Positions 42,096 to 52,227 of a stretch of 64,000 nt of DNA are shown here, one piece after another; position 1 is the first letter of the stretch; each line of letters opens with the position of its first letter. Both the position numbers and the translations under genes were made by a program. The stretch comes from Clostridiales bacterium. GTDB lineage: Bacteria > Bacillota > Clostridia > TANB77 > CAG-508. The notes beneath the pieces were generated by a model. That model saw nothing but the letters and a program-made list of their open reading frames with translations. It was not told the DNA's origin and made no database searches. Location: assembly GCA_019417465.1 (NCBI GenBank), contig DXVF01000001.1, forward strand, positions 161,926 to 225,925, read 5' to 3'.

Positions 42096-42474
42096 TTAGT
42101 CGATTAACATTGTTACACTAGCTATTGCATATTCCTTAAGATGTGAAATACTTATATCTTTATCTATTATATTTATCATTTCATCTAGTTTTCTTACAGA
42201 AAAAATGGGCCTACCGATTTTCATCATTTCTAATTTCTATATCTGTCCATTTAATTTCATATTTTGACTTAAGGTTACTAGATATTGCTTTAAATACTGC
42301 CTCTTTTGCTGCAAATCTTGCTGCAAAGTGTTGATACTTCATATTGTTTTTTGAATTGCAATACTTAATTTCATAATCTGTAAATATTCTTTTTAAAAAT
42401 TTTTCTCCTAAACTATTAATAGATTCTTCTATTCTATCTACTTCTATTATATCTATTCCTGTCTTTATTTGCAT
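42096..42474 (-). CDS. acpS: Holo-[acyl-carrier-protein] synthase AcpS
   Basis: 125 residues after joining at CGGT 42213-42216. Transfers 4'-phosphopantetheine from CoA to acyl carrier protein. N-terminal G-I-D-I-I-E-V-D-R and the F-A-A-K-E-A-V-F-K-A motif are clear. The break interrupts N-D-E-N-G-R-P, where family members have N-G-K-P, and the tail S-I-S-H-L-K-E-Y-A-I-A matches S-(I/L)-S-H-x-x-x-Y-A. The Shine-Dalgarno GGAAGGAG lies 33 bases upstream of ATG with a hairpin between. Confidence 0.93.
42213..42216 (-). other. CGGT +1 decoding site (acpS)
   Basis: AAT CGG T. The continuation GGT AGG CCC gives D-E-N-G-R-P. The zero frame is stopped by TAG immediately after CGG. Confidence 0.93.
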
Positions 42475-42515
42475 TAAACTTATGTATGATATATTAAATC
42501 ATACATACTCCTTCC
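42475..42515 (-). promoter_or_regulatory. acpS ribosome site separated from ATG by a hairpin
   Basis: GGAAGGAG (42508-42515) abuts a perfect 10-base stem, TATGTATGAT / ATCATACATA (42498-42507 with 42481-42490, 7-base loop). AGTTTA then leads to ATG 42474. Folding the hairpin reduces the Shine-Dalgarno spacing from 33 to 6 bases. No other in-frame start is near. Confidence 0.6.
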
Positions 42516-42525
42516 TTTAAAATTT

Positions 42526-42689
42526 TGCCAAAAGGGACGTTTTATTTTGGCAATTTTTTATCATCTAGTTACTAGTAATCCCTATTTAACTATAAGTAGT
42601 GAGACAATATATTTAAGTCTGAACAGTAACACCATATGTAATATTCTTATTTTAAAAAAAATTGCCAAAATAAAACGTCCCTTTTGGCA
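42526..42689. repeat. Inverted-repeat element downstream of the WG-repeat gene
   Basis: Perfect ~29-base arms (TGCCAAAAGGGACGTTTT... and its complement) about 105 bases apart. Each arm is itself a partial palindrome (TGCCAAAA/TTTTGGCA). No ORF inside. It is MITE-like in form and has no coding capacity. Confidence 0.75.
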
Positions 42690-42713
42690 ATTTTTTTATG
42701 TACTTATATTCTA

Positions 42714-44231
42714 TTAATTATCTGTATAGTAATTTGCATTTAAATCTTCACTTATATGCCATTTTCCTATAAAGTTTATTATTATATTATTATCTAAATT
42801 ATACTTTGGCTCTACTATTATATTTCCTTTTTGATCTATTACTCCCCAAAGCCCATCTTTCTTTATAGCAGAGTATCCATATTCATTTTGCTCTGTTGCA
42901 TCATCATATATATAATTTACAACAACTACACCTTCTTTATTAATAAATCCATATTTTCCATCTTTTTTATCTAAAAATAATGTATTTGATTTTAGAATTT
43001 CACTTGCTTTCTTTTCTTCAAATTTAAAATTATAATATTTATATTCATCTGCAACTCTTAAGCGTATAAACCCCTTTTCGTTATTAACTTCAGATATTAT
43101 GCCTGTAGCTTTAACTTGCATATCTCTATCTATCAAGTCTGCCTCGTAATTTGTTTTTATGCCTTCGATAAAGTCTGCTGTTTCTCTATAAATTAAGTTT
43201 GTATAATTAAAGTCAATAATTGTTTCATTATTTGTATTAATTACACCATATTTATTATCTTTTTTAGCAATATAGTAATTTGAAAATAAATATGTTAAAT
43301 CCTGATAGTTTATACCAGTTTCCTCTTCACCTGTTAATTTTACTAATCCATAATTATTTCCTTGTTTTACAATTGCAGTTTCATCATTAATATCTTTTAT
43401 ATCTGCATATTTATTTTCTAAATATGTTTGGCCTTCACTATTAACAATCTTTAATGTTCCATTTTCTCTTACTACATATGTTCCACTACCTATTATATTT
43501 TTTATTGATTCGTATTTACATTCTAATGCTACCTTTTTGTTATAGTTTATAACACCAAATTTCCCATCATTATCTTGAACAATATATCCATCTTCATATT
43601 TATCAGTCAATTTTTCTATGCTTTTATATTCATTTGCTATAATTATACTTCCAGAATTATCTATTAAACCTTTTTTTCCATCTTTTGTTGTAACTAAGCT
43701 ATTAGTTACTCCTTTTAAGGCTTCTATCTTTTCATATTCGCATGGCACAATTTCTTTTCCTTCAAGATTTATTATTCCATATTTACCATCTTTTTTTACT
43801 CTTAATACATTAGATTCATACCACAAATTATTATTTTCATCATTATTCTGAATTGTTTCTACCAATTCGTAATTATTGAATAATTCTTGATTTTTTTCAT
43901 TTAATACTTTGGTTTTATATGTATCATCATTATAATTTACATCATATGTACATACAAATACTGCTTTTGTTTTATCTGGTATTTGTATCATATCTGAATA
44001 ATTTGCATCAATTATATTATTTCCTTTTGAATCTATTACTCCCCATTTTCCATTTGTATAAACAGAAAAGTAATTAATTGGTATTACTTTTTCATCGTTC
44101 TTTGGTTCAGTACTTAACAACTTCTTCAAGCCTACAATAAACATTACAACTACTGCCATAGCAATAATAACAGCTATTACTTTTTTCATGTTCAGCTTGC
44201 CTTCATTATCATATCTTCTTCCTCTACTCAT
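42714..44231 (-). CDS. WG-repeat membrane-anchored protein
   Basis: 505 residues. Short basic N-terminus, one membrane helix (about 15-37), then about nine WG repeats (G-K-W-G-V-I-D-S-K-G-N type) spread to the C-terminus. WG-repeat proteins are beta-rich and common in clostridia and Bacteroidetes; the ligand is unknown. Start at GGAGGTAATTAA-ATG. No in-frame CGG. It precedes the inverted repeat at 42526. Confidence 0.85.
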   Translation of the reverse strand: MSRGRRYDNEGKLNMKKVIAVIIAMAVVVMFIVGLKKLLSTEPKNDEKVIPINYFSVYTNGKWGVIDSKGNNIIDANYSDMIQIPDKTKAVFVCTYDVNYNDDTYKTKVLNEKNQELFNNYELVETIQNNDENNNLWYESNVLRVKKDGKYGIINLEGKEIVPCEYEKIEALKGVTNSLVTTKDGKKGLIDNSGSIIIANEYKSIEKLTDKYEDGYIVQDNDGKFGVINYNKKVALECKYESIKNIIGSGTYVVRENGTLKIVNSEGQTYLENKYADIKDINDETAIVKQGNNYGLVKLTGEEETGINYQDLTYLFSNYYIAKKDNKYGVINTNNETIIDFNYTNLIYRETADFIEGIKTNYEADLIDRDMQVKATGIISEVNNEKGFIRLRVADEYKYYNFKFEEKKASEILKSNTLFLDKKDGKYGFINKEGVVVVNYIYDDATEQNEYGYSAIKKDGLWGVIDQKGNIIVEPKYNLDNNIIINFIGKWHISEDLNANYYTDN

Positions 44232-44455
44232 TTAATTACCTCCAAATAAGCTTTAGCATAATATATACTATAACATACTTTAGTACAAAATTACAAGTTT
44301 TTTGATTTAATTTTCATTATTATATGTTTTATACACCTCAAAGTGTTATATGAATTTATACATAATCTAATTATCCTTCTTTTTTGTTTTTATAATATAC
44401 CAAATTCATAAAATTAGTTCTTTTAATCATTTAATAAATCTGATATGATACAAAT

Positions 44456-44490
44456 AAAAATGTCGCTTTTTTCACCAAGCAACATTTTTA
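44456..44490 (-). terminator. Terminator downstream of spoIIE
   Basis: The minus strand reads AAAAATGTTGCTT, a loop, AAGCGACATTTTT, 175 bases past the spoIIE stop in the 433-base gap 44232-44664. The rest of that gap is AT-rich with no gene. Confidence 0.7.
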
Positions 44491-44664
44491 TTTATTATAT
44501 CTTTTATACAGCGTTATTTTTTAGTCTTTACTTATTCTATTATATTTATGATCATAATATAAAATAATTATTTATTATTAATTGTATATAATTTTTTCTC
44601 TCTTCCCATAATTTGTAATAACCCTTAATTTAAGATATTAAGATAATACTGAATCGTGGCTCTT

Positions 44665-47165
44665 CTAACGTTTCTTCACTTTAGCAACAACTACAGTCAT
44701 ATCATCTTTTTCATTTCCATAATCATTATCTCTCGCTTCATTAACAATTATATCTGCAATTTTTTGAACATCATCTGTTCCGAATATCTTCTAATAAATA
44801 TTTAAGCCATAATTCTTTATTTAGGTATTCCTTATTAGAATCTAATATACCATCACTACACATAACTATTATATCTTCATTTTGTAAATCTTTGTCATAT
44901 ACTTCTAAGTCAATATCTTCTAATATTCCTGTTGGTAGAGATTTAGACTTTAATATTTGAACTTCATTTTCTCTTTTTATGTATGTAGGACATGCACCGT
45001 TTTTAATAAATTCTATATTTCCAGAATATAAATCTAATATCTCTATATCTAGAGTAGCATACATATCTTCATCTGTATTTGCTGAAAGCATTGAATTTAT
45101 TAATTTTATTGATGTATCTTTTTGAAATCCTGAAGTTAATAATCTCTCTAACATTTTTATTGCTATTTTACTACTCTTTCTTGCTTCTGGACCTGAACCC
45201 ATTCCATCACTTAGTGCAAGTAGATATTTCCCATCATCTAATTTTGTTTGAATACTTGTATCTCCAGAAACAGGAGAACCTTTCTTTTTTGCTTTTGCAA
45301 TTCCTACTTGTAGGCTATAATTATCTTTAGAAATATATGTAAACATACAAGTTTCTTTATTTATTCTTAAACCACATTCTTGTTTTTGTAAAATCATGGC
45401 ATGATTTAAAACTTTTGATAATGTTTGTGCAATTTTTTTTGAATTACACTCTATTCCATCCATATCTTCACATGTCCTAGTGTATAATGTAACAATAAAT
45501 CTTCCTGTTTTCTCTTGTTTTATACTAATATCTTTTATCTCTAGATCCTTTTGTTTTAAAAACATTTTTATCTTTTCTTTTTCTTCTGCAAATTTTTCTG
45601 TTTGTTTTGGAGATATCTCTTGTGCTAAATTTGATATCACCTCTGATACACCTTCTAATTGTGTAGATACATTTTTCTTATTTTCATCTATTTTTTTCTT
45701 CCAAATAAAATTTAAATTGCTTATACGATAAGAATAATTTACACATTTTATTATTTTACTTAAATCATTTTCTAAAGATTCATTATTATCATCTTGACCA
45801 GAGCAAACTATATAATTATTATGCATTGCAAAAATGTTTAATAAATCCTTTTTTGTTATAATCTCTTTTTCTAATAAACATTTATATATATCTTTTTGTA
45901 TTTCTTCATTATTATATATATCATCATATAAAATATTTTGTTCTTGTCCTTCTAAACTGTTTTTTAGCTCATCTATAAATATCTTTTTATTATATTCTTC
46001 TTGTTTTTCTAATTCATCATCATCAACAATAGTTGCAGCTGCTTCTTTATAACTCCTAGCCATTTCTGATATTGTTTCTGAAATACTATTCAATTTATAT
46101 ATAGTTTCCTTATTTTCTTCTAAACTTCTTCCTGTTGTTTCTGGAAGTAATTTGTCTTTTCCAAATAAGTCTTCAATTTCTATTCCTACATTTTTAGGAA
46201 TTGCAAGTAATGCAATTGATGCAATTAAGATTTCTCTAAATAATATTATTGGTACTACATTTCCATTTGCAACATATGTTAGTAATATGTTCCCTAAAAT
46301 AAATCCTGCAATTACTCCGTATTCTTCCAAATTTATTAAACAAACCTGCGACTAGTCCTGCAATTGCATATGATGCTACCATAATTGGTTCTCCATCACT
46401 AATTATTCCAAGAACAACACCTATTGTAATTCCAGCTCCTCCACCTACTAATATTCCATGTTTCCATCCTAAAATTAGTACAAGTAGTATACTGCAAATA
46501 TTTTTTAAAGAGAAACCAAAAATTTGTATTGGTTCTAATGCCAGAACCGCAACAGCAACAAGCAAACTTGCTCCTATTACTTCTTCTATAGAATAGGCTT
46601 TTTTATTCATATAATCTTTTATTACAGTAATCGAATTAGAAAATATTTTATAAAAAATATATATTGCAATACTAATCATAATCGAAATTAAAAAATCATA
46701 TAATAAAAATGTATTAAAAAATAAAGGTATTAATGATACTGCTAAAGTAGAAAGAAATAAATGAGGTCCTATTCTCCTTTTTTCATTTGTTTCGTTTACT
46801 ACTTTTGGTCTTATTATATAAATACTTGCAAATAATACTAAACTAGAAAATATATATGAAAGTAGACCTTCTAAGCCAGAACCAATATATGTTCCAATTC
46901 CACAAATTATATATATAATACCTATTGGTATCCCATTACTCATTGCTGCCGCAAGTATTGCAAGTCCAAATACAGATAAATTAATATTAGAATCTAATCT
47001 AAAGTTAACTGTTGATATTAAAAAACATATTATATATAAAAAGATATTCTCTTTTGTAAGTATATTATATAATACCTCTTTTATATTATCTTTTTTATCT
47101 AATTTTACATCCCTATTTTCTTGACTTTCTGTATCTTCAAAGTCTTTTGCTATATTTTGAAACAT
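44665..47165 (-). CDS. spoIIE: Stage II sporulation protein E, SpoIIE (two CGGA sites)
   Basis: 832 residues after joining at 46316-46319 and 44779-44782. PP2C-type phosphatase that dephosphorylates SpoIIAA and activates sigma-F in the forespore. The N-terminal half has about ten membrane helices; the first site lies within the membrane region (G-R-I, G, V-I-A-G-F). A coiled middle follows, then the phosphatase domain with S-D-G-M-G-S-G, C-S-D-G-I and the final D-D-M-T-V-V-V-A-K-V, which is reached only through the second site. The start is near 47165 after GGGGTGG; GTG 47174 is also possible. Confidence 0.94.
44779..44782 (-). other. CGGA +1 decoding site (spoIIE, second)
   Basis: ATT CGG A. 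The continuation GGA ACA GAT GAT (G-T-D-D) leads to the conserved D-D-M-T-V motif of PP2C domains. The zero frame stops two codons on. Confidence 0.92.
46316..46319 (-). other. CGGA +1 decoding site (spoIIE, first)
   Basis: ATA CGG A. The continuation is GGA GTA ATT GCA (G-V-I-A), then 512 codons of SpoIIE. Confidence 0.92.
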
Positions 47166-47411
47166 CCTTACCACCCCATACTTTTAAAAATTCTATAATA
47201 ATTCTAATACATAAAAATTCAAATATTTGTCGCTTTTAATACATAGAATCTAAAAAGTTTTTTACAACTTGTGATATATTTTTATTATTTATTTTATATT
47301 TATTATTTATAACGCAAATTATGTTTTTTATTTTATCGTAAATTAGCTAAAAATACAAGATTTGCTTTGATTTTTTACTATAAAAGATTACTATTTGCAA
47401 ATTCAATCTGA

Positions 47412-47533
47412 ATAAAGTTAAAAGTTCTGTTCTCGAATGTGCTTTAGTTTGTGCAAAATTCAGGTTGTTGAAACACACTATAACCAGAAGAATTAATACC
47501 TTTAGTAAGGTTTGAACTCGTTTTTAACTTTAT
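47412..47533 (+). ncRNA. Structured-RNA candidate, copy B
   Basis: A 12-base closing stem (47412-47423 with 47522-47533) plus GTTC/GAAC encloses a core reading GTTCTGTTCTCGAATGTG, GCTTTAGT, ACACACTATAA, CAGAA and an ACCTT/AAGGT hairpin. The core is shared with copy A on the opposite strand at 32821-32980, while stems have changed on both sides. It lies in the 598-base gap 47166-47763, in the same direction as the downstream small genes. No known RNA family was recognised. Confidence 0.5.
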
Positions 47534-47681
47534 ATATCATGACTTTCAGGTCTACTATAGAAATAAACCATTATCCTGTAATTATAAAAGTGATAATTTA
47601 TATTTTTGTGCTAATAGTCTAGTTAAAAGGTTTAACCTACTTTGATGATAAAACTATTAAATAGTTTATTTACCTAGGACG

Positions 47682-47711
47682 TTCACACTTTTTATATAAC
47701 TTAAATATACT
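47682..47711 (+). promoter_or_regulatory. Probable sigma-A-type promoter
   Basis: TTCACA, 18 bases, TATACT, about 53 bases upstream of the first small plus-strand gene. Confidence 0.45.
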
Positions 47712-47763
47712 ATTATAACATACTAATATAAACATAGAATATATTATATAGAGGTGATAATTA

Positions 47764-47925
47764 ATGAATAATAATTCAAACAATATTGATATTTCAAAAC
47801 TTATGAATATACTTTCAAAAATGGATAAAAAACAATTAGAAGAAGGACTTGCAAAAGTAAGTACAGTCATAAATTCTAAAGATAAAGATAAAATAATTAA
47901 TGAAATAACAAAAAATAATAAGTAG
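47764..47925 (+). CDS. Small protein of unknown function (53 aa)
   Basis: ATG after AGAGGTGATAATTA. Hydrophilic helical protein rich in N, K and S, not recognised. First of three closely spaced genes; the next starts nine bases after its stop. The good ribosome site and promoter support it despite its size. Confidence 0.65.
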   Translation: MNNNSNNIDISKLMNILSKMDKKQLEEGLAKVSTVINSKDKDKIINEITKNNK

Positions 47926-47934
47926 GTGATTTAA

Positions 47935-48360
47935 GTGAATGAAGATATGTCTGATATGATTAAAAATTTGAGTAGTATGCTTAATGGTAAAGATATGCCT
48001 GAAGATATAAAAAATATTATTAGTAACTTTGCTTCTAATAATAGTAATAATTCCGATAGCAATAATTCTCATAATGATAGCTGTCATAATGAGGATATAT
48101 CTTCAGATTCAAGAAATAGTAATTCAGGCCAAAATACTACGCCTGATATCGATATAGGTATGATTCTTAAAATGAAAAAAATAATGGACTCTATGAAAAA
48201 TAATAAAGATGACCCTAGAGCTAATCTACTTTTATCTTTAAAACCTTATTTAAAAGACAGTAGGCAAGAAAAAGTTGACCAATATGTAAAACTATTTAAT
48301 ATGAGTAAAGTATTCGAAGTTATTAATCCTTTAGGTGGTGATACGAAAAATGGCATATAA
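47935..48360 (+). CDS. Asn/Ser-rich hypothetical protein
   Basis: 141 residues from GTG 47935 (after AGGTGATTTAA). Helical N-terminus, a low-complexity N/S/D linker (about 42-75), and a C-terminal region with K-M-K-K-I-M-D-S-M and D-P-R-A-N-L-L-L-S-L-K-P-Y-L, a pattern I associate with uncharacterised clostridial proteins, possibly sporulation-linked. It overlaps the next gene by 11 bases. Confidence 0.75.
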   Translation: MNEDMSDMIKNLSSMLNGKDMPEDIKNIISNFASNNSNNSDSNNSHNDSCHNEDISSDSRNSNSGQNTTPDIDIGMILKMKKIMDSMKNNKDDPRANLLLSLKPYLKDSRQEKVDQYVKLFNMSKVFEVINPLGGDTKNGI

Positions 48361-48679
48361 TTATCCTTATTTTTATTCACCATTTAGGAGATATTCAAAT
48401 TATGCTTATAGATATCCAAACTATTATGGGCAATCATATTACCCCAAAAAAGAAAAAGAAATAAAAGAGGAAAGACAAAAAAATGAATCTGTATTAGTTT
48501 CTAATAACCAAGAAAAAGAAAACAGAGAATCTGAAGAATTAAGAGAATGTTTTGAAATATTTGGAATTAAACTGTTTTTTGATGATATTTTGTTAATTTG
48601 TTTAATCTTCTTTTTATATAATGAAGGTGTAAAAGACCAGTATTTATTTATTTCCTTGATTTTACTACTACTTAGTTAA
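48350..48679 (+). CDS. Small Tyr-rich protein with C-terminal hydrophobic tail
   Basis: 109 residues from ATG 48350, with GGTGGTGAT nine bases upstream. The N-terminus is Tyr/Pro/Arg-rich (Y-P-Y-F-Y-S-P-F-R-R-Y), the middle is charged, and the hydrophobic end reads N-E-G-V-K-D-Q-Y-L-F-I-S-L-I-L-L-L-L. I recall this tail from uncharacterised clostridial families, and the composition suggests a spore-coat or membrane-associated role (inference). Last gene of the plus-strand cluster. Confidence 0.75.
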   Translation: MAYNYPYFYSPFRRYSNYAYRYPNYYGQSYYPKKEKEIKEERQKNESVLVSNNQEKENRESEELRECFEIFGIKLFFDDILLICLIFFLYNEGVKDQYLFISLILLLLS

Positions 48680-48730
48680 GGAATAATTTTCAATATTTAT
48701 TAATAGAATACTATTTTATTCTTATTATAT

Positions 48731-48768
48731 AAAAAATGATGAAAAATATTTATTTTTTCATCATTTTT
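48731..48768. terminator. Bidirectional terminator between the plus-strand cluster and minC
   Basis: AAAAATGATGAAAAA / TTTTTTCATCATTTTT stem with T-runs on both sides, between convergent genes. Confidence 0.8.
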
Positions 48769-48877
48769 ATTATAAAATGGATAAGCTTTATTAATCATTA
48801 TTTATATATTTTTTCATTTTCCATTTATTCTTCTCATACTAAAGATAATAAAATATTATCCTACACCATCTTGCTTC

Positions 48878-49496
48878 TTACTCTATAACAATTTCACCAT
48901 TTTCATCTACATATGCACTTGTTTTTAAGCTTCTGTCTTGAATCTCTTCTTTAGTTCTCTCTTTTATAATATTTGAAATTCTAATCTGAGGTGCCTCTAT
49001 TGAAGAGCAAGCTATAATAGCCTCTTTATTTCCTTTTGCCCCTGCATGTGCGAGTCCCCTAAGAATTCCAAGAATCACTATATTCTCTCCTGCAATAACT
49101 TCAGCTCCACCGTTTACATCTCCAAGTACCACTAAACTTCCTTCATATTCAATTCTTTGGCCGAGATCTTAGTGCTCCCCTATGGAATTTCGTTTCAGAA
49201 ACAGCTATTTCCTTATTAAAAGCTTTTTTTATTCCATGTAAACCTAATATTTTTGGAGAATCAAAGCTTATCTGTATATCTATTTTCTCTTCAATAGTAT
49301 TTTCTATTTCTTCTATTTCTTCATTTGATAATACTTTACCTGTTATAAATAAAGGGAAATCGTTCTCTTTGCGTATTTTTTTTATTTCTGTTATTTTCTT
49401 TTTTATACCTTCTAAGATTTCTTTTTGTGTTGCTTCATCTTTTATTTTCATTACTATTTCATTATTTTTTATAACTATTGATATACAATTTTTCAT
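48878..49496 (-). CDS. minC: Septum-site determining protein MinC
   Basis: 205 residues after joining at CGGC 49160-49163. FtsZ-inhibiting division-site protein. N-terminal MinC_N fold, then the C-terminal beta-helix domain beginning H-R-G-A-L-R-S-G-Q-R-I and containing G-D-V-N-G-G-A and G-x-L-R-G-L-A-H-A-G. The break cuts exactly between the two domains at the invariant R-S-G-Q. It is last in the mre cluster. minD is not adjacent: a terminator and convergent genes follow. Confidence 0.94.
49160..49163 (-). other. CGGC +1 decoding site (minC)
   Basis: TCT CGG C. The continuation GGC CAA AGA gives L-R-S-G-Q-R. It is the only site with C as fourth base. The zero frame stops three codons after CGG. 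Confidence 0.94.
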
Positions 49497-49529
49497 GATT
49501 CTACATTCCTTTCGCTAATTATTAAATAC

Positions 49530-51621
49530 TTATCTTACTGATTGAATAGTTGATATTGCCATCATATCTTCTGTAACATCATTTGTATTCATGCCAAAAT
49601 ATTCTGCAAATATATCTCTTGCAACTTCTGCTGTATATCCACCATGTCCACCATTTTCGACTAAAACTACTACTGCAATTTCTGGTGATTCAAATGGTGC
49701 AAACCCTACAAACCATGCATTAGTTTTATTACCCGCTTGTGCTGAACCAGTTTTTCCTCCAACTTCTATGTTAAAGTTTTTAAAAGTAGAATATGCTGTT
49801 CCTCCTGATTCGCTTGTTACTCCTCTCATACCTTCAAGCACTGCTTTTAAATTTTCTTCTTTTATATTTAAATTTTCTGTTTCATCAGAATTAATCTTTA
49901 GCTTATTATTTGTAAATTCATCTATTTCTTCTTTTTTAACTTCTGATCCATCAGGATTTATAATACTTTTTACTATACTTACATCTACCTGATTTCCTCC
50001 ATTTACTAACATACTTATATATTTTGCCATTTGTATTGGTGTAAAATTATTATAACTCTGTCCTATTGCTGCAGATAAAGTATCTCCTATATACCAATCT
50101 TTATTTTGACTTTCTACTTTTTCTCTACAAGCTAAATCTCCATTTACTTCACTTGGAAGTTCTATTCCTGTTTTCTTTCCCAGTCCAAAATATGATGCAT
50201 ATTTTGATAATGTATCTATTCCCATTCTATAGCCTGTTTCATAGAAAAAATAGTTACAAGAATGTTTTATTGCATCTGAAACATTTAAATATCCATGCCC
50301 AGTATGATAACTAGTATAGTACCAGCATACTGGTTTATGTGCTCTTGGATATACACCTGTATCGTTTATTTTTTCTGCAAGAGATATAACTTCGCTTTCT
50401 AATCCTGCAATTGCTGTTATCATTTTAAATGTAGATCCTGGTGCATATGCACCACTTATTGCTCTATTAATTAGTGGTGTTACTTCTGCATTAGTATATT
50501 CATTATATTTCTCTGTACTTATTCCATTTACAAATAACTGTGGCTCATAATCAGGATAGCTAGCTAATGCTAAAACTTCTCCTGTATTTACATTCATTAC
50601 TACCACTGCACCTGCATCTGCATTACTCTTTTCTGAAAATCCTCCACTTGCAATTTTTTCAATATTTGTTTTTAATGCTTCTTCTGCCACTTTTTGTATA
50701 TTAGCATCTATTGTTAATACTACATTGGAACCTGCTACTGCTTCTTTTGAAATATATTCATCAGTAGCTGTTCCATCTACTGACATATCAATTTGCCTCG
50801 TTCCGTTTTTTCCTTTTAAATATTCCTCATATACATATTCTATACCTGTTTTTCCTATAATATCATTATAGCCATAGTTATCCCCTTTAGACTTTAATTC
50901 ATCTTCTGTTATTTTACCTACTGTACCTAATATGTGAGATGCTAGTGTCCCTGATGGATAGCTAACAGATGGCTTTGTTACAATATCTAAACCGAGGAAA
51001 CTCTGAATTATTCTCTGATAATTGTAAAACACTTTCTCTACTAACATTTTTTGCTAATCCTACAGCTCTTGTATTACTATATCCATTACGTGCTATTTCA
51101 TATCTCATTACTATTATTTTTCTTACGTCTTGGATTTCTTCTTCTGATATTTCATATTTTTGTTTAAAAAAATTAAAACATTCTTCTGCAGAATATTCTT
51201 CATTAATATTATTTGACTTTTTCCATGATTTTGCTTCTGATTCTCCAACCTTAAACTCATAAGGCTCTATGTTTATAGGAAAATTATCTATATAGCTATC
51301 ACCATTTTTTTCTAAAAGGTTAGCTATCTTTAATAATGTATTATTTAATGTTTCGTTATCAATTTTTGTTTTATATAACTCTAGACTAAAATCCATCGTT
51401 GTTGTTACTAGTTTATTTCCTGTTCTGTCTAAAATTTCTCCTCTAGCAGCTTCTAGTACTGTTTCTCTAGTTAATCTTGTGTTAGACTCTTTTCTATATT
51501 CTTCTCCTTTAATTATTTGTAAATTGAAAAGTTGAACTAATAAAATTACTCCTATCATATATACTAACATTGATATAATATTATATCTTACTCTATGTTC
51601 ATTTGATTTTGTTTTGTTCAA
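49530..51621 (-). CDS. mrdA: Penicillin-binding protein 2 (class B transpeptidase)
   Basis: 696 residues after joining at CGGT 50991-50994. Elongation-specific transpeptidase of the rod complex. Membrane helix (about 13-33), dimerisation domain, then the transpeptidase domain with active-site S-T-F-K, S-C-N and K-T-G-S. The site falls in F-P-G-L-D-I, ahead of Y-P-S-G-T-L-A-S-H-I-L-G-T-V-G, where family members carry P-G. Start TTG 51621 after AAGGTG. Downstream of mreD in the standard cluster order. Confidence 0.95.
50991..50994 (-). other. CGGT +1 decoding site (PBP2 gene)
   Basis: CCT CGG T. The continuation is GGT TTA GAT (F-P-G-L-D), then 487 codons with all transpeptidase motifs. Confidence 0.93.
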
Positions 51622-51638
51622 TTTTTCACCTTCTTTAT

Positions 51639-52172
51639 TTAAAAATACCTTGTTAATATCTTTTGTTCTTTAAAATTTTCTTCCAATAATGTTCCTAAAT
51701 TTTGTATAATAGGATATAGTATTATAGTTAATATAGTATTATATATAGCTTCTATTATAAGTATTTTTATAAATGAGATTAACTCTAAATGAATAGATAA
51801 TTTTAATAAATTTAACATATATGTACCAGACTCAAATATAATAGTAGTACTAGCTACCATAATCATAATAGTCATTCTATTATCTTTTGAAAAGTTTTTA
51901 TCATATATATCTGCTAGTATTACTATAATAACAAACATGATACTTGATATTCCTATTATTTTTCCTGCCAGTAAATCTAATATTATTCCTAATATTATTC
52001 CTAGTGGTATTCCGTACTTTTTTCCTATAAATAGACCAACTACTAGCATTAATAGTATAAACATATTTGGTTTTACTCCTGCTATATTAAAAAGAGTAAA
52101 AAAATTAGCTTGAAGGAAATATATAACAAAAAATATTAGAATCAAGGCAATTATTGATATTACTTTTTTCAA
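51639..52172 (-). CDS. mreD: Rod shape-determining protein MreD
   Basis: 177 residues from TTG 52172 (six bases after GAGGTG; GTG 52181 is in frame). Five to six membrane helices, integral part of the elongasome. Pattern G-x-K-P-N-x-x-x-L-L (G-V-K-P-N-M-F-I-L-L) is typical. Placed between mreC and the PBP2 gene. Confidence 0.9.
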   Translation of the reverse strand: MKKVISIIALILIFFVIYFLQANFFTLFNIAGVKPNMFILLMLVVGLFIGKKYGIPLGIILGIILDLLAGKIIGISSIMFVIIVILADIYDKNFSKDNRMTIMIMVASTTIIFESGTYMLNLLKLSIHLELISFIKILIIEAIYNTILTIILYPIIQNLGTLLEENFKEQKILTRYF

Positions 52173-52227
52173 GATATTCACCTCTTTATCTAACTTATAG
52201 TATAATAAATAACATTTATTATACTTG

